Below, piece after piece: positions 1-9,125 of a stretch of DNA of 64,000 bases. Origin of the DNA: Myxococcales bacterium (GTDB taxonomy: Bacteria > Myxococcota_A > Polyangia > Polyangiales > Polyangiaceae). The number at the start of each line of letters is the position of its first letter. Position 1 is the stretch's first letter. Below the pieces are notes generated by a model. That model made no database searches and was not told the DNA's origin. It was given only the letters and a program-made list of their open reading frames with translations. Both the position numbers and the translations under genes were made by a program. The DNA lies in the NCBI GenBank assembly GCA_016712525.1, contig JADJQX010000007.1, positions 2,418,001-2,482,000 of the forward strand. The letters run 5' to 3'.

Positions 1-1
1 G

Positions 2-664
2 CCGACGGGGGACAGCCCCATGGGCGATCTCGGCGAGGACCTCACGTTCGACGTTCGCCGCCCGCCCCCCGACCAAGCCTTCGCAGCTCCGGTGCTCGTC
101 CCGAGCGAAGGGACCCCCTTGCGGTTCGCGCGCGGGTTCGTTGTACTTTACACAGATGGGAACGACAACGGCGCGCTCGACCTCCGCCCGGGCGTCCTCG
201 AGGGATCCCAAGGGGACCGCATCGTCGGCGCGAGCGCCACGCTCGGGGTCGTGTGGCTCGAGCGCACCCCGAGCAGCGCCGAGGCTCGAATCCTCGTCGA
301 TCGCGCCGGACACTCTCCCAGGTCCGGCCTCAACCTCGTGAGGCTCACGCGCGACGGCGACGCCTGGCTCGGCGCGAGCGACGCCTTCGTCGTCGAAGCC
401 CCCACGGCCCTCCCGTCGCGGCTCTGCACGGCCCACGTGGAGAGCCCCGAGCCCGAGACCGCGCCTGTCCCGTTCGATCTCGCGCGGATCTTCCCCCCGA
501 AGGGGACCCCGGGGCTCGCCTGCTCCGACCGGGGCCGGAGCGTCGCCTTTCGAACGTGCCTCGCCGAAGGGCTCTGCGCCGCGGCGACCGACGTCTGCGT
601 GACGCTCGAGCGTCGCCTCTCTCCGACCGAGCCTGTCCCCACCGCGTGGCCCTGCGACACCTGA
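2..664 (+). CDS. C-terminal part of a probable exported protein of unknown function
   Basis: The frame is already open at the first bases of the window and ends in TGA at 662-664, so this is the 3' part of a longer gene. The first ATG (base 20) has no signal peptide or convincing ribosome binding site and is probably internal. About 220 residues are visible. They include an acidic DGNDNGALD stretch resembling a calcium-binding loop and six cysteines spread over the C-terminal half, which suggests disulfides and export. The next gene begins two bases after the stop, so the two are probably one operon. I do not recognise a family. Confidence 0.6.
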   Translation, partial: PTGDSPMGDLGEDLTFDVRRPPPDQAFAAPVLVPSEGTPLRFARGFVVLYTDGNDNGALDLRPGVLEGSQGDRIVGASATLGVVWLERTPSSAEARILVDRAGHSPRSGLNLVRLTRDGDAWLGASDAFVVEAPTALPSRLCTAHVESPEPETAPVPFDLARIFPPKGTPGLACSDRGRSVAFRTCLAEGLCAAATDVCVTLERRLSPTEPVPTAWPCDT

Positions 665-666
665 CG

Positions 667-2115
667 ATGCGCCGCCGATCCGCCATCAAAGCCGCGCTCC
701 TCTTCGCCGCCCTCGCGTCGACCCCAGCCTCCGCGCGCGCCGAGGCGCCCTCGCCCGCGCGAGGCCGAGAGCGTGTGCTCGTGGTCCTGTCCGCCCCCGA
801 CCGCGACGCGGAGGCCCGCGCCGTGCGCGACGCCTTCGTCGATCACGGGTGGATCCCCGAGGGGCGCGCCGTGCTCGCCCACCTCGACGAGCACGAGGCT
901 GCCCTCGCCCGCGCCCGCGAGACGGTCACGCGGATCCCCCCACGTGAGCTCACCGTCATCGCCGTCGTGCTGGCCCACGAAACTTCTACGCGCGCTCCCT
1001 CACCGCCCGCGGACATCCCCGCGATCGCACGCGTCGCGTTCGTCGATCGGTGCGGAGCGTCGGCCCCGGAGCTCTCCGTCGACGCCGAGGGGGCCGACCT
1101 CACCGTGCGTGCCGAGGGGCCCTGCGGCGAAGGCTCCGCGGCCTCGCTCTTCCTCCAAGCGATGGGCGGAGCAGGCGACGTCGACGACGATCGCCACGTC
1201 ACCGCCGCCGAGACCGTCGCCTACCTCACCTCGGAGCTGGCCGCGCGAGGCACGCCCCCCAAGGCCACGAGCCGCGCCGGGAGCTCGCCCCTCCTCGGCG
1301 TGGTGCTCGGTCACGACGCCTCCTACCCCGACTCCGCCGAGATCTCTCTGCCTCGGGAGGCGGGCCCGGCGTGGCGGTACAGGTTCTTTCGCTTCGGAGA
1401 GCGCGCGCCCTTCGCGACCGCCTTTTCTCGGTCCGACCGTGAGGTACGTGTCCGTGTGCCCAAGGGGCGCATCATCGTACATGTACGCGAAGCGGCCCGT
1501 TCGCGCGGCGTCGACCTTCGCGTCTCGGGCGCCGAGCTTCACCACCTCGCGCTGACCGAGGGGCGCACGATCCCCCCCGAGGACCTCGAGGCCTACGCGG
1601 GCTCGCTCGCCAAGCCCTACCACGAGGTCGCGGTCGCGTACTCCGGGGCCCTCGGCGGGTACGCGTCCTTCGCGCACGGCGCCTCTCTCCGGTACGCCTA
1701 CGCGCACGCCGACTGGGCGGCGGGGTTCATGGGCACGGCCCACCTCGCCGGCAACACGAACGCCGAGAACGAGAACCTCTTCACTCTCTTCGGGGTGAGG
1801 GGCCGCGTCGAGAGGAGGGTCGCCCTCGGCGCTCCGACGATCGGGTTCGGAGGGGGCCTCGCCGTGGAGCTCACCCTCCAGACCGTGCGACGCAGAGACG
1901 GCGCGGCCCTCGCTCAGACGGGCTACCCGCTCGAGGAGCGCTACCGCGCAGCCACCGCCGGACCGGAGCTCTTCGTGCACGGCCGGACCACCATCGGGGG
2001 GACGTCGTTCCTCGGCGCCGAGCTCGCGGCCGTGTTCCCCTTCGCGCCCCAGGGCGAATCGCTCCAGGCCTTCCCTCGGCTCGAAGGCTCCATCTACGCG
2101 GGCCTCGGGTTCTGA
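667..2115 (+). CDS. Exported protein: weak caspase-like domain plus C-terminal barrel-like region
   Basis: 482 residues. Residues 1-22 are a signal peptide (MRRRSAIKAALLFAALAS, cleavage near ASARA). Residues ~35-215 have the layout of a degenerate caspase-fold (C14-like) domain: a hydrophobic RVLVVLSAP strand, then an acidic EF-hand-like GDVDDDRHVTAAE followed by a helix, as in other myxobacterial caspase-like proteins. No convincing His/Cys dyad is visible, so activity is doubtful. The last ~190 residues are rich in Gly, Ala and Tyr with alternating hydrophobicity and end in GLGF, typical of an outer-membrane beta-barrel. The ATG at 667 was chosen because it gives the signal peptide; a start at 253 would overlap the upstream gene out of frame. 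Domain calls are inference. Confidence 0.68.
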   Translation: MRRRSAIKAALLFAALASTPASARAEAPSPARGRERVLVVLSAPDRDAEARAVRDAFVDHGWIPEGRAVLAHLDEHEAALARARETVTRIPPRELTVIAVVLAHETSTRAPSPPADIPAIARVAFVDRCGASAPELSVDAEGADLTVRAEGPCGEGSAASLFLQAMGGAGDVDDDRHVTAAETVAYLTSELAARGTPPKATSRAGSSPLLGVVLGHDASYPDSAEISLPREAGPAWRYRFFRFGERAPFATAFSRSDREVRVRVPKGRIIVHVREAARSRGVDLRVSGAELHHLALTEGRTIPPEDLEAYAGSLAKPYHEVAVAYSGALGGYASFAHGASLRYAYAHADWAAGFMGTAHLAGNTNAENENLFTLFGVRGRVERRVALGAPTIGFGGGLAVELTLQTVRRRDGAALAQTGYPLEERYRAATAGPELFVHGRTTIGGTSFLGAELAAVFPFAPQGESLQAFPRLEGSIYAGLGF

Positions 2116-2416
2116 GCGTACGTCCAGCCCCGCGCGAGGGCCCACACGGTCCCCGAGCGCGCCGAGGCGCCGTTGTTCTCGGAGAAAACGGCCGTTTCCA
2201 GGCTCGTTCAGCGCCCTTCGCTTCCCCTCGCGGCCCGCTCGGCACGCGATCCCATTTGTTCTCGATCGATCCGCGCGCCGTCGTTTGGTGGAGAGAACAC
2301 CCGCACCCTGAACGCACGAACGACGCGTCCCACGCCCCGACGCTCGATCGTGACGCCGAGTAGACGCACGGCGGACCTCGACGGCGCTTCGCGACGGGCC
2401 GCGGAGACCTCGCCGC
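2116..2416. other. Convergent intergenic region, no gene seen
   Basis: The two flanking genes end towards each other across 301 bases. I see no convincing coding sequence. The only structure is a 12-base perfect palindrome, AAACGGCCGTTT at 2186-2197, flanked by further purines and pyrimidines. It could act as a weak bidirectional terminator, but there is no T-run beside it. The region is otherwise of ordinary composition. Confidence 0.4.
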
Positions 2417-3052
2417 TCAGATCTCGAACGTGAAGGTGCGCTTCTCGGTCGTCGAGCCGGGAAGCAGCTCGATTTGGGCGCCGAAGACCTGGCTCCCGAC
2501 ACGCGCGCCGAGGCGCACCTTGACCGGGGTCTCGGCGCCGCGGAGCTCCGAGAGCTTCACCTCGAGCGAGTATTTCCCCTTCGGTGGCTCTCCGCCCTCG
2601 AAGAAGATGTTCTCGATGTTCTGGCCGTGGCACCCGTCCTCGCCGGGGCAGTCCCGGTCGAGGCGAAAGCCCGTGCGCGACGAGCGGTTGCCCTCGAACA
2701 CCTTCGACCCCTTGGGCTCGACGAGCACGAGGTCGACGTCGGCGGGGCTGTCGCCCCAGGCCAAGGTGAACTGCAAGAGCCCTGTGCCGATGCCGCAGCC
2801 CTCGTCGATGACGCCGTTGCAGTTGTCGTCGATGGCGTCGAAGCAGCGCTCGGGCCCCGCCGGCACACACGCCGACTCGAGGGGGATCCCCTCTTTCGAC
2901 AGCATCGAGATGGCGACGACCTTGGGGCCCGTGGGAGGCGCCTCGACGGGGGCGACGGCGGGCCCACACGCCGAGAGCCACACGACCGCGCCGAGGGCCC
3001 ACGCGACGGACGCGCCCACGGCACGGTGCAGGGTACGGGACGGAGCGCGCAC
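2417..3052 (-). CDS. Lipoprotein with MopE-type metal-binding motif
   Basis: 211 residues starting at GTG 3052. The N-terminus has a basic start, a hydrophobic segment AVGASVAWALGAVVWLS and then a lipobox Cys (LSAC), so it is a secreted lipoprotein. Residues ~65-80 contain CFDAIDDNCNGVIDEGC, which matches the short Asp/Asn-rich, Cys-flanked motif of MopE-like metal-binding repeats common in myxobacterial exported proteins. The rest is beta-rich and ends in TFTFEI. Start and upstream stop share one base (TAGTG), so translation is coupled to the HEAT-repeat gene before it, suggesting that the two products act together. Function unknown. Confidence 0.72.
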   Translation of the reverse strand: MRAPSRTLHRAVGASVAWALGAVVWLSACGPAVAPVEAPPTGPKVVAISMLSKEGIPLESACVPAGPERCFDAIDDNCNGVIDEGCGIGTGLLQFTLAWGDSPADVDLVLVEPKGSKVFEGNRSSRTGFRLDRDCPGEDGCHGQNIENIFFEGGEPPKGKYSLEVKLSELRGAETPVKVRLGARVGSQVFGAQIELLPGSTTEKRTFTFEI

Positions 3053-5709
3053 TACGGGACGAGGTGACCACCCGCGGGCTTGCGGGCGTCGGGGAGAGCG
3101 TCGGTGACGATCTTGGGGTTCATGACCTCGAAGAAGGCCTTGCGCGCGAGCTCGGCGTGCGGCCCGGTCTCGCCCTTGAGCGCCATGAGCACGCCCTTCT
3201 CCTTCATGAACTTGAGGATCTCGATCGCCTCGAGGCGCTTCTTCTCGTCGGCGCCGCGAGCGTCTTTGAGGAGGCGCACACGGAGCTGGACGCGCGTGAG
3301 CGAGTGGGGGCCCGAGTCGTAGTCGATGCCCTGGAGGGCGCGCGCGAGGATGAGGCGCGGCCAGTCTTGCAGGGCGTCGCGCACCTTCACGCGGGCGCAG
3401 GCGTTGGCGTTCTCGATCCAGCGGGCCACGTCGCCGGTGTCGTAGTTGCGGTCGGACCAGTAGCCGAAGGTCTGGTTGTAGGTGACCTTGAGCTCCTCCA
3501 TGGCCGCCGGATCCGCGCTGTCGTAGGTCGCGATCGCGCGCTTCACGGTGTCGGCGTCGGCGCCGAGCATGAGGGCGAGCGTGGCGTCGGAGCGCACGTT
3601 CGGGTCCTTGAGCTTCTCGAAGAGCTGCTGCGTGATCGCCGGCGTGAGGCCGCCCATGCCGATCGCGCGGGCGGCCTGGTGGCGCACCTCGAGGTCGACG
3701 TCGCCCTTCATGAGATCCATGAGCCCCGCCGTGGCCGAAGGCACCGGGCGGCGGATGAGCGACTCGAGGTAACATGCCCGAATCACTGCAGTTTTCGGGT
3801 CGTTCCCGTTAAACTGCTTCACTTTTCCGACGATCTCTTTCATCTGCTCGTCGGTCGAGGTCCAGCCGAGCGAGAAACACGCCTCGATGCGCGCCTGCTC
3901 GTTGTTCTGCTTGTCCTCGATGTACTTCACGAGGATGGGGTACGCCTTCGGGTCGCCCCAGTGGGCCATGCCGTGCGACGCGCCCACGCCGAGCGCGCGG
4001 AGCGTCATGCCGAGGACGGCGAGGCCACCCTGCTGGAGCCCCTCCATCGTGACGTCGGTGTTGTTCGGGCGGCGCGTGAACTGCTTCTCGAGGAGGCCCC
4101 AGTCGGCCTTCATCCAACCGGAGTAGCGGAGCGCGCTCTGCGCCGTGGCCCACGACTCGGGCATCTGCTGCTGCCCCTCTTTCGGGAGCGGCACCGTCGG
4201 GTCGGACCACTTGCGCATCTGGGGGAGCGCCTCTTTGGCGTCCGCCGCGGCGAGGAAACGGAGGCCGTTCGCGTGCGGCTGCGGCTTGTCGGTCAGCCAG
4301 AACATGACCGACTCGTAGGCCTCTTTGCGGATCTCTTCGCGCTTCTCGGGGTAGAGGACGGCGAGGTCGGCGAGCATGCGGGCCGTGACGACGCGCTCGT
4401 TGTCGTCCATCCGGTACTCGGGGTCCTTGTCCTTGTCGTAGAGCTTCAGCGGGTCTTGTTTCATGCGCCACGCGAGCGTGGGCACCGCGCGGAGGTCGCC
4501 GATCTCGGCCATGCGGAGGGCCGCCTCGGTCTTCCAGTGAGGCTTCGGCTCGCTCTTCAGGTACTCGGCGAGCGCGTCGCCGCCGCGCGGATCTTGGAGC
4601 TCGCGCATGAGGTCGAAGAGCTGCTTCGTCTGGAATTTCTCGCGGTCGGCCTGGCCCTTGACCAAGACCTCGTCCTTCTGGACGCTCTTCAGCGCGAGCA
4701 CGAGGCCCTTCGTGCCGACGCCGTCACGCAGCGCCTCGAGGAACTTCTGGCGCGAGTCCTTGTCGGCGTTCTTGAGCGCGGTGAGGAGCGGCCCCATCGA
4801 GGCCTCGTTCGCGATCTTGCCGAGGCCGACGGCCGCCTCGCGCGCCACGTCGACGCTCTTGTCGACGACGAGCTCGGTGAGCTGGGACTGCCACTTGGGG
4901 TCGCCCGTGCGGGAGAGCACCGTGGCCACGAGCTGGCGCACGCTGTCGCTCGGGTCCTTCGAGAGGGCCGCGAGCTTGTCGAGCGACACCATCGAGGAGA
5001 GCACCTCGGGGTCGAACGCAGGGTTTTGGTCGAGCTTCTGGACCTTGGCGAGGTGACCGAGGCGGTACTCGGCGAGCACCTCGTCGAACGCCGAAGGCTC
5101 CTTCAGGGTGGCGAGGGCCCAGCAAATCTGGGGTTTGTCGCTCGCGTCGGCCTGCTTCAGCGCCTTCAGGAGCTCGGGTTTGGCCATGTCGGCCGCGGGC
5201 GAGCCGTACTCGAGCAGCGCCGTGGCCGCCGTGCCGCGGACGCGGTGATCGTTCGACGAGAGCCCCTTCACGATGAGCTTGAGGCCCTCCGTGTCTTTGG
5301 CCCACGCGAGCTGCGCGAAGGCCTCTTCTTGCATCTTCCCCGAGTCTTCGCGGGCCGCCCAGGCGCGCCACTTGGGGAGCTGCTCCTCCTTGCTGAGGAG
5401 CGCGATGGCCTTCTTGTCCTCGGCGATCTCCTTGGCGGAGACCTTGTTCGCGTCGCTGCGGAGGCCGAAGAAGAGCGCCGCGCCGGCGCCGACCACGAGC
5501 AGCGCACCGACGGCGATCGCGATCGGCTTCGTGGCGCCCTTCTTGAAGTCGCCCTCGTCGCCGCCTCCCATGCCACCGCCGCCGAAGCCGCCTCCAGGCG
5601 CGCCCGGGGGGAGCGCGTCGTCGTCCGGCGGCCACTTCGCCGCGCGGAGAACGGGCGGCGGGGGCGCTTTGGGCGGGAGATGCGGCTCGGGCGTCGTGTG
5701 GGGGTTCAT
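3052..5709 (-). CDS. Membrane-anchored HEAT-repeat protein
   Basis: 885 residues from ATG 5709. Residues ~1-55 are cytoplasmic, Pro- and Gly-rich (GGGFGGGGMGGGDEGD). One transmembrane helix follows (PIAIAVGALLVVGAGAALFF, about residues 64-83), so most of the protein lies outside the cytoplasm. The remaining ~800 residues are repeating helix pairs with the Ala/Leu/Asp pattern of HEAT or PBS-type repeats (for example DHRVRGTAATALLEYG and DLEVRHQAARAIG), a scaffold for protein binding. It is coupled by a one-base overlap to the downstream MopE-motif lipoprotein, a candidate partner. An alternative start near 6087 runs through the divergent mutT region and is rejected. Confidence 0.82.
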   Translation of the reverse strand: MNPHTTPEPHLPPKAPPPPVLRAAKWPPDDDALPPGAPGGGFGGGGMGGGDEGDFKKGATKPIAIAVGALLVVGAGAALFFGLRSDANKVSAKEIAEDKKAIALLSKEEQLPKWRAWAAREDSGKMQEEAFAQLAWAKDTEGLKLIVKGLSSNDHRVRGTAATALLEYGSPAADMAKPELLKALKQADASDKPQICWALATLKEPSAFDEVLAEYRLGHLAKVQKLDQNPAFDPEVLSSMVSLDKLAALSKDPSDSVRQLVATVLSRTGDPKWQSQLTELVVDKSVDVAREAAVGLGKIANEASMGPLLTALKNADKDSRQKFLEALRDGVGTKGLVLALKSVQKDEVLVKGQADREKFQTKQLFDLMRELQDPRGGDALAEYLKSEPKPHWKTEAALRMAEIGDLRAVPTLAWRMKQDPLKLYDKDKDPEYRMDDNERVVTARMLADLAVLYPEKREEIRKEAYESVMFWLTDKPQPHANGLRFLAAADAKEALPQMRKWSDPTVPLPKEGQQQMPESWATAQSALRYSGWMKADWGLLEKQFTRRPNNTDVTMEGLQQGGLAVLGMTLRALGVGASHGMAHWGDPKAYPILVKYIEDKQNNEQARIEACFSLGWTSTDEQMKEIVGKVKQFNGNDPKTAVIRACYLESLIRRPVPSATAGLMDLMKGDVDLEVRHQAARAIGMGGLTPAITQQLFEKLKDPNVRSDATLALMLGADADTVKRAIATYDSADPAAMEELKVTYNQTFGYWSDRNYDTGDVARWIENANACARVKVRDALQDWPRLILARALQGIDYDSGPHSLTRVQLRVRLLKDARGADEKKRLEAIEILKFMKEKGVLMALKGETGPHAELARKAFFEVMNPKIVTDALPDARKPAGGHLVP

Positions 5710-5842
5710 GGCGGGGCGAAGGGTAGACCGAATGCGGCGCGGCCCGCAGGACAAAACGTAGGTCCCACGGGCGATCGGCCGAGGTCGCCCTTTTGTGCCC
5801 GGAGCGGATTGCGCGACGCGTCGGCGCGGGTACGCTCGGGCC

Positions 5843-6268
5843 GTGTCCGCCTCCCCCGTGATCGTGTCCGCCGCCGTCGTGATCCGCGACGGGCGCGTCC
5901 TCTTGTCCCAACGCAAGAAGGGCAGCCACCTGGCCGACGCGTGGGAATTTCCAGGGGGAAAGGTCGAGCCCGGCGAAGATCCGAAGGCCGCGCTCGTGCG
6001 CGAGCTCGACGAGGAGCTGGGGGTCCGCGCCGAGATCGGGGACATCGTCGAGGTGACCTTCCACACGTACGCCGAGGCGGCGCGCACCGTGCTCCTGCTC
6101 TTCTACGAGGCGAGGCTCACCCCCGATTCGCCCGAGCCCACCGCGAAAGACGTGGCCGCCGTTCGCTGGGCTACCTCGGACGAGCTCGACCCGAGGGCGT
6201 TCCCGCCCGCCGACCTCGACGTGCTCGTGAAGGTCCGCGCCCGCCTCGCGCGCGCCGCTCGCGGTTGA
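5843..6268 (+). CDS. mutT: MutT-type Nudix hydrolase, (8-oxo-)dGTP diphosphatase family
   Basis: 141 residues from GTG 5843. The Nudix box is perfect: GGKVEPGE, seven residues, REL, one residue, EELGV (about residues 36-59). The EFPGGK context and length match the MutT/NUDT1 group that hydrolyses oxidised dNTPs to prevent mutation. Substrate is inferred from family only. GTG 5843 was chosen over an ATG at 5795 because homologous proteins begin just before the first beta strand (VIVSAAVVI). It is transcribed divergently from the HEAT-protein gene. Confidence 0.85.
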   Translation: MSASPVIVSAAVVIRDGRVLLSQRKKGSHLADAWEFPGGKVEPGEDPKAALVRELDEELGVRAEIGDIVEVTFHTYAEAARTVLLLFYEARLTPDSPEPTAKDVAAVRWATSDELDPRAFPPADLDVLVKVRARLARAARG

Positions 6269-6339
6269 CGCACGGAGGCAAAGGCTCGGACACGGAAAAG
6301 AGACGCCCGACCGCGCGAGATCCGTGAAAACCTCGAACT

Positions 6340-8004
6340 GTGCGGATCGTCCCTTTCTTCTCGTCCATCGCCCTCGGAGCGGCCTCTCTCCTCGGGAGCT
6401 CCCTCGCCTACGCCAACCCTCCCGAGCCCTGGTCCGACGCCGACCCGAGCGGCCCCAAGACGCGCATGGCGCTCGGCGATCTCGGGTTCCGAGGCGGCGC
6501 CGAGTACCGCGCGAACTTGCTCACGGTGCAGCCCCTCGCCCTCGCCGACGAGACCGCGAGGTACGCCTCGTGGGTCGAGCATCGCCTCCGCTTGGACGGC
6601 ACGGTCGACTACCTCGACAAGGTGAAGATCACGACCTCGATGGACGCGCTCGACGGCGTGCTCTGGGGCGACAACGGCGATCTCGGCCGGGCCCCCGAGT
6701 CGTCGAGCGGCGCCAACATCAACTCGAAGAACGTGAACGCGGCCCGCCTTTGCATGGGCAATACACGGAACGGAAACCCTTTCGATCCGAATAGTTACAC
6801 CTTCTCGACGTGCCCCGCCGACACGCTCTTCTTGCGCCGCCTCTACGGCGACGTCGTCACGCCCATCGGCCTCTTCCGCATCGGCCGCCAGGCGACGACC
6901 GCGGGCGCGGCCGTGGCGCTGAACGACGGCGACGGCCGCCACAACCGCTTCGGCTTCGCGAACCGGGGCAACTCGGTCGACCGCATCCTCTTCGCGACGA
7001 AGCCGCTCGAGGCGTTCAAGCCGAAGGACCAGCGTGACAAATCGGAGACCAACGGCGGCTTCCTCATCCTCGCGTACGACCGCGTCGTAGGCGACGCCCC
7101 GCAGATCCTGAACGACGACGTGCACCAGTGGGTGACGGCGGTGCGCTACCTCGCGCCCGAGGTGAACCGCTCGGTCAAGGACGTGGAGCTCCGCGGCTTC
7201 CACGCGTACCGGTGGGACATCCGCAACGACACGCACATCAACGCGTTCGGCGCGCGCGCCACGGCGCGGTACCGCGATCTCTACGCGGGCTTCGACGCGA
7301 CGGCCATCGTCGGCAAGACGCGCGAGGTCTCCGAGGCCCTGCGTGTCATCACGAACGATCCGGCGCAGAGCCAGGCCGTCCGACAGCTCGGGTTCCGCGG
7401 CGTCGTGCGCTACGATCGCCCGAAATTCAGCCTGTATTTCGAGGGCGACTACGCCTCGGGCGACTCGGACCCGCAGGTCGGCACGCCGCTCACGCAGTTC
7501 ACGTTCGCGCAGGACTCGAACGTGGGTCTGCTCATGTTCAAACACGCGCTCGCCTACCAGACGGGCCGCGTGGCGGCCGCCGCGACCGAGCTCCTGAAGA
7601 GCCTCAAGGCGCCGACGATCCCCGTCGAGTCGGTCGCGACCCAGGGTGCGTTCACGAACGCGTTCGCCATCTTCCCCCAGGTCGACGTACGCCCCGTCGA
7701 GAACCTCCTGATCCGCGGCGGCGTGCTCATGGCGTGGGCCCCCGCGAAGGTCATCGACCCAATTTTTTCCCAGCAGCGGCGAGACGGCGTCGACATCTCG
7801 GACGACCTCCAGAACTTCGCCGGCGGCAAGCCCGGCACGTTCTACGGCACCGAGCTCGACGCGCGCGTGCAGTACCGCATGTACGATCACTTCGCGTTCG
7901 ACCTCGAGGGCGCCGTGCTCTTCCCGGGCGACGCCTTCAAGAACGCCGACGGCTTCGCGGCGCGCAGCGTGCTGCTCCAGGGCCGAACCACCTTCTTCTT
8001 CTGA
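6340..8004 (+). CDS. Large outer-membrane beta-barrel protein, function unknown
   Basis: 554 residues from GTG 6340. The signal peptide occupies residues 1-25 (FFSSIALGAASLLGSSLAYA). The mature part is long, with repeated amphipathic strands rich in Tyr, Arg and Gly (FRGGAEYRANLL, FRGVVRYDRPKFSLYFEGDYASG) and ends in RTTFFF; a terminal Phe is the usual signal for barrel insertion by the Bam complex. Size and style resemble alginate-export or porin-like barrels, but I cannot assign a substrate. The Ig-like lipoprotein gene starts 15 bases downstream and is probably co-transcribed. Confidence 0.72.
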   Translation: MRIVPFFSSIALGAASLLGSSLAYANPPEPWSDADPSGPKTRMALGDLGFRGGAEYRANLLTVQPLALADETARYASWVEHRLRLDGTVDYLDKVKITTSMDALDGVLWGDNGDLGRAPESSSGANINSKNVNAARLCMGNTRNGNPFDPNSYTFSTCPADTLFLRRLYGDVVTPIGLFRIGRQATTAGAAVALNDGDGRHNRFGFANRGNSVDRILFATKPLEAFKPKDQRDKSETNGGFLILAYDRVVGDAPQILNDDVHQWVTAVRYLAPEVNRSVKDVELRGFHAYRWDIRNDTHINAFGARATARYRDLYAGFDATAIVGKTREVSEALRVITNDPAQSQAVRQLGFRGVVRYDRPKFSLYFEGDYASGDSDPQVGTPLTQFTFAQDSNVGLLMFKHALAYQTGRVAAAATELLKSLKAPTIPVESVATQGAFTNAFAIFPQVDVRPVENLLIRGGVLMAWAPAKVIDPIFSQQRRDGVDISDDLQNFAGGKPGTFYGTELDARVQYRMYDHFAFDLEGAVLFPGDAFKNADGFAARSVLLQGRTTFFF

Positions 8005-8019
8005 GCGAGCGAGCGTCCC

Positions 8020-9117
8020 ATGAGCATTCTCTTTCCTCGAGCCTTCGCGTACGCCGCCCCCTTCGCCGTGGTCGCCGTTGTCGCCGGATCCACGGCGTGC
8101 GAGCGGTACGTCGCGCCCCCGGAGGTGGTCGTCGTCGGCGCGAAGGACGGGGTCCTCACCGACGTGAAGGCCCCCCTCGTGCTCTCGTTCACGAAGCCCG
8201 TGAACCGCGCCACCCTCGACGTGAAGATCGTCCCGCTCGACCTCGATCTCGAGGGCAATCTCCCTGACGAACGAGGCGAGGCCAGCGAAGAGCTGAAGCC
8301 CCTCTTCTCGTACACCGAGCTCGAGACGCTCGGCGGCGAGTCCGACGTCGACCCCGAGGACACGCGGCTCGTCATCCGCCCCAAGGCCCCGTTCCCCGTC
8401 GGTCAGAAGCTCGCGATCGTGGTCGAGCCGGGCCTCGCCACGAAGGACGGTGTGGCCACCACGGTCCGCAAGCGCATCCTCTTTTCCTACGACTTCAAGT
8501 GCTCGGGCACCTCGGGCACCAAGGTCGTTCCGAACGGCTCGTACTTCGCCCTGCTGGACATCGAGCAGCCGGTCCCGGTGCAAATTCAGCTCTGGGGCCG
8601 CATGGAGATCGACGCCACGAACGGCAACGTGCGGGCTCAGTTCACGAACGCCGACCGCAACCCCGCCCTCAAGTGCCCGACCGAATGCGCGGCCGAGAAG
8701 GCGTGCCGCCTGAAGCCCGCGCCGGACTGCGTCGTGCCTTCGCTCAAGGCCGGGAACGTCGAGGAGTACTCGGATTTCGTGCCGAACGTGACGCCGCCCA
8801 CGGGTTACACCGTGACCATCAACGGCTGCATCGAGGACCAAGACGCGGACACCGCGGCCCTCGTCACCGCGCCCGCGAACCTCGTCGTGCAGAAGCCCGA
8901 GGTGCAGGTCAATGGCCTCATCCTGACGGCCTCGTTCAAGAAAGACGCGCAGGGCATCGTGCGCTCGACCGGCACGGTCACGGGCTCGGAGATCGTGTTC
9001 GGCATCGCGCGCCTCGCGTCGGGCAAGGGCACGGCCTCCATTCGCCTCGTGCCCGAGAGCGAGGCCCCGAAGGACATCCCCCCGCCCCCGGCGGCCGCTC
9101 CCTCCCGCGACCAGTGA
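8020..9117 (+). CDS. Lipoprotein with Ig-like (Big_5-type) N-terminal domain
   Basis: 365 residues. A signal with lipobox (VVAGSTAC, Cys about residue 27) makes it a lipoprotein. Residues ~40-135 read like a bacterial Ig-like domain of the Big_5 type (APLVLSFTKPVN, then TRLVIRPKAPFPVGQKLAIVV), common in exported myxobacterial proteins. The middle carries six Cys between FDFKC and KPAPDC. The tail is Pro/Ala-rich. It follows the barrel gene by 15 bases and is a possible barrel partner at the outer membrane. No enzymatic motif seen. Confidence 0.7.
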   Translation: MSILFPRAFAYAAPFAVVAVVAGSTACERYVAPPEVVVVGAKDGVLTDVKAPLVLSFTKPVNRATLDVKIVPLDLDLEGNLPDERGEASEELKPLFSYTELETLGGESDVDPEDTRLVIRPKAPFPVGQKLAIVVEPGLATKDGVATTVRKRILFSYDFKCSGTSGTKVVPNGSYFALLDIEQPVPVQIQLWGRMEIDATNGNVRAQFTNADRNPALKCPTECAAEKACRLKPAPDCVVPSLKAGNVEEYSDFVPNVTPPTGYTVTINGCIEDQDADTAALVTAPANLVVQKPEVQVNGLILTASFKKDAQGIVRSTGTVTGSEIVFGIARLASGKGTASIRLVPESEAPKDIPPPPAAAPSRDQ

Positions 9118-9125
9118 CGGCACCG

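Noticed and set aside
253..666. Extended start of the caspase-like/barrel gene
   Set aside because: It would overlap the first gene out of frame, is Arg-rich, and would bury the signal peptide that begins at 667.
2173..2433. Small plus-strand open frame in the convergent gap
   Set aside because: 86 residues of Arg/Ser/Thr-rich text with no family, overlapping the end of the lipoprotein gene.
3064..6327. Very long antisense open frame (about 1087 codons) opposite the HEAT gene
   Set aside because: High GC makes antisense frames open. Its text is Arg/Leu/Val/Glu-rich with no fold, while the minus strand has HEAT repeats and a membrane helix.
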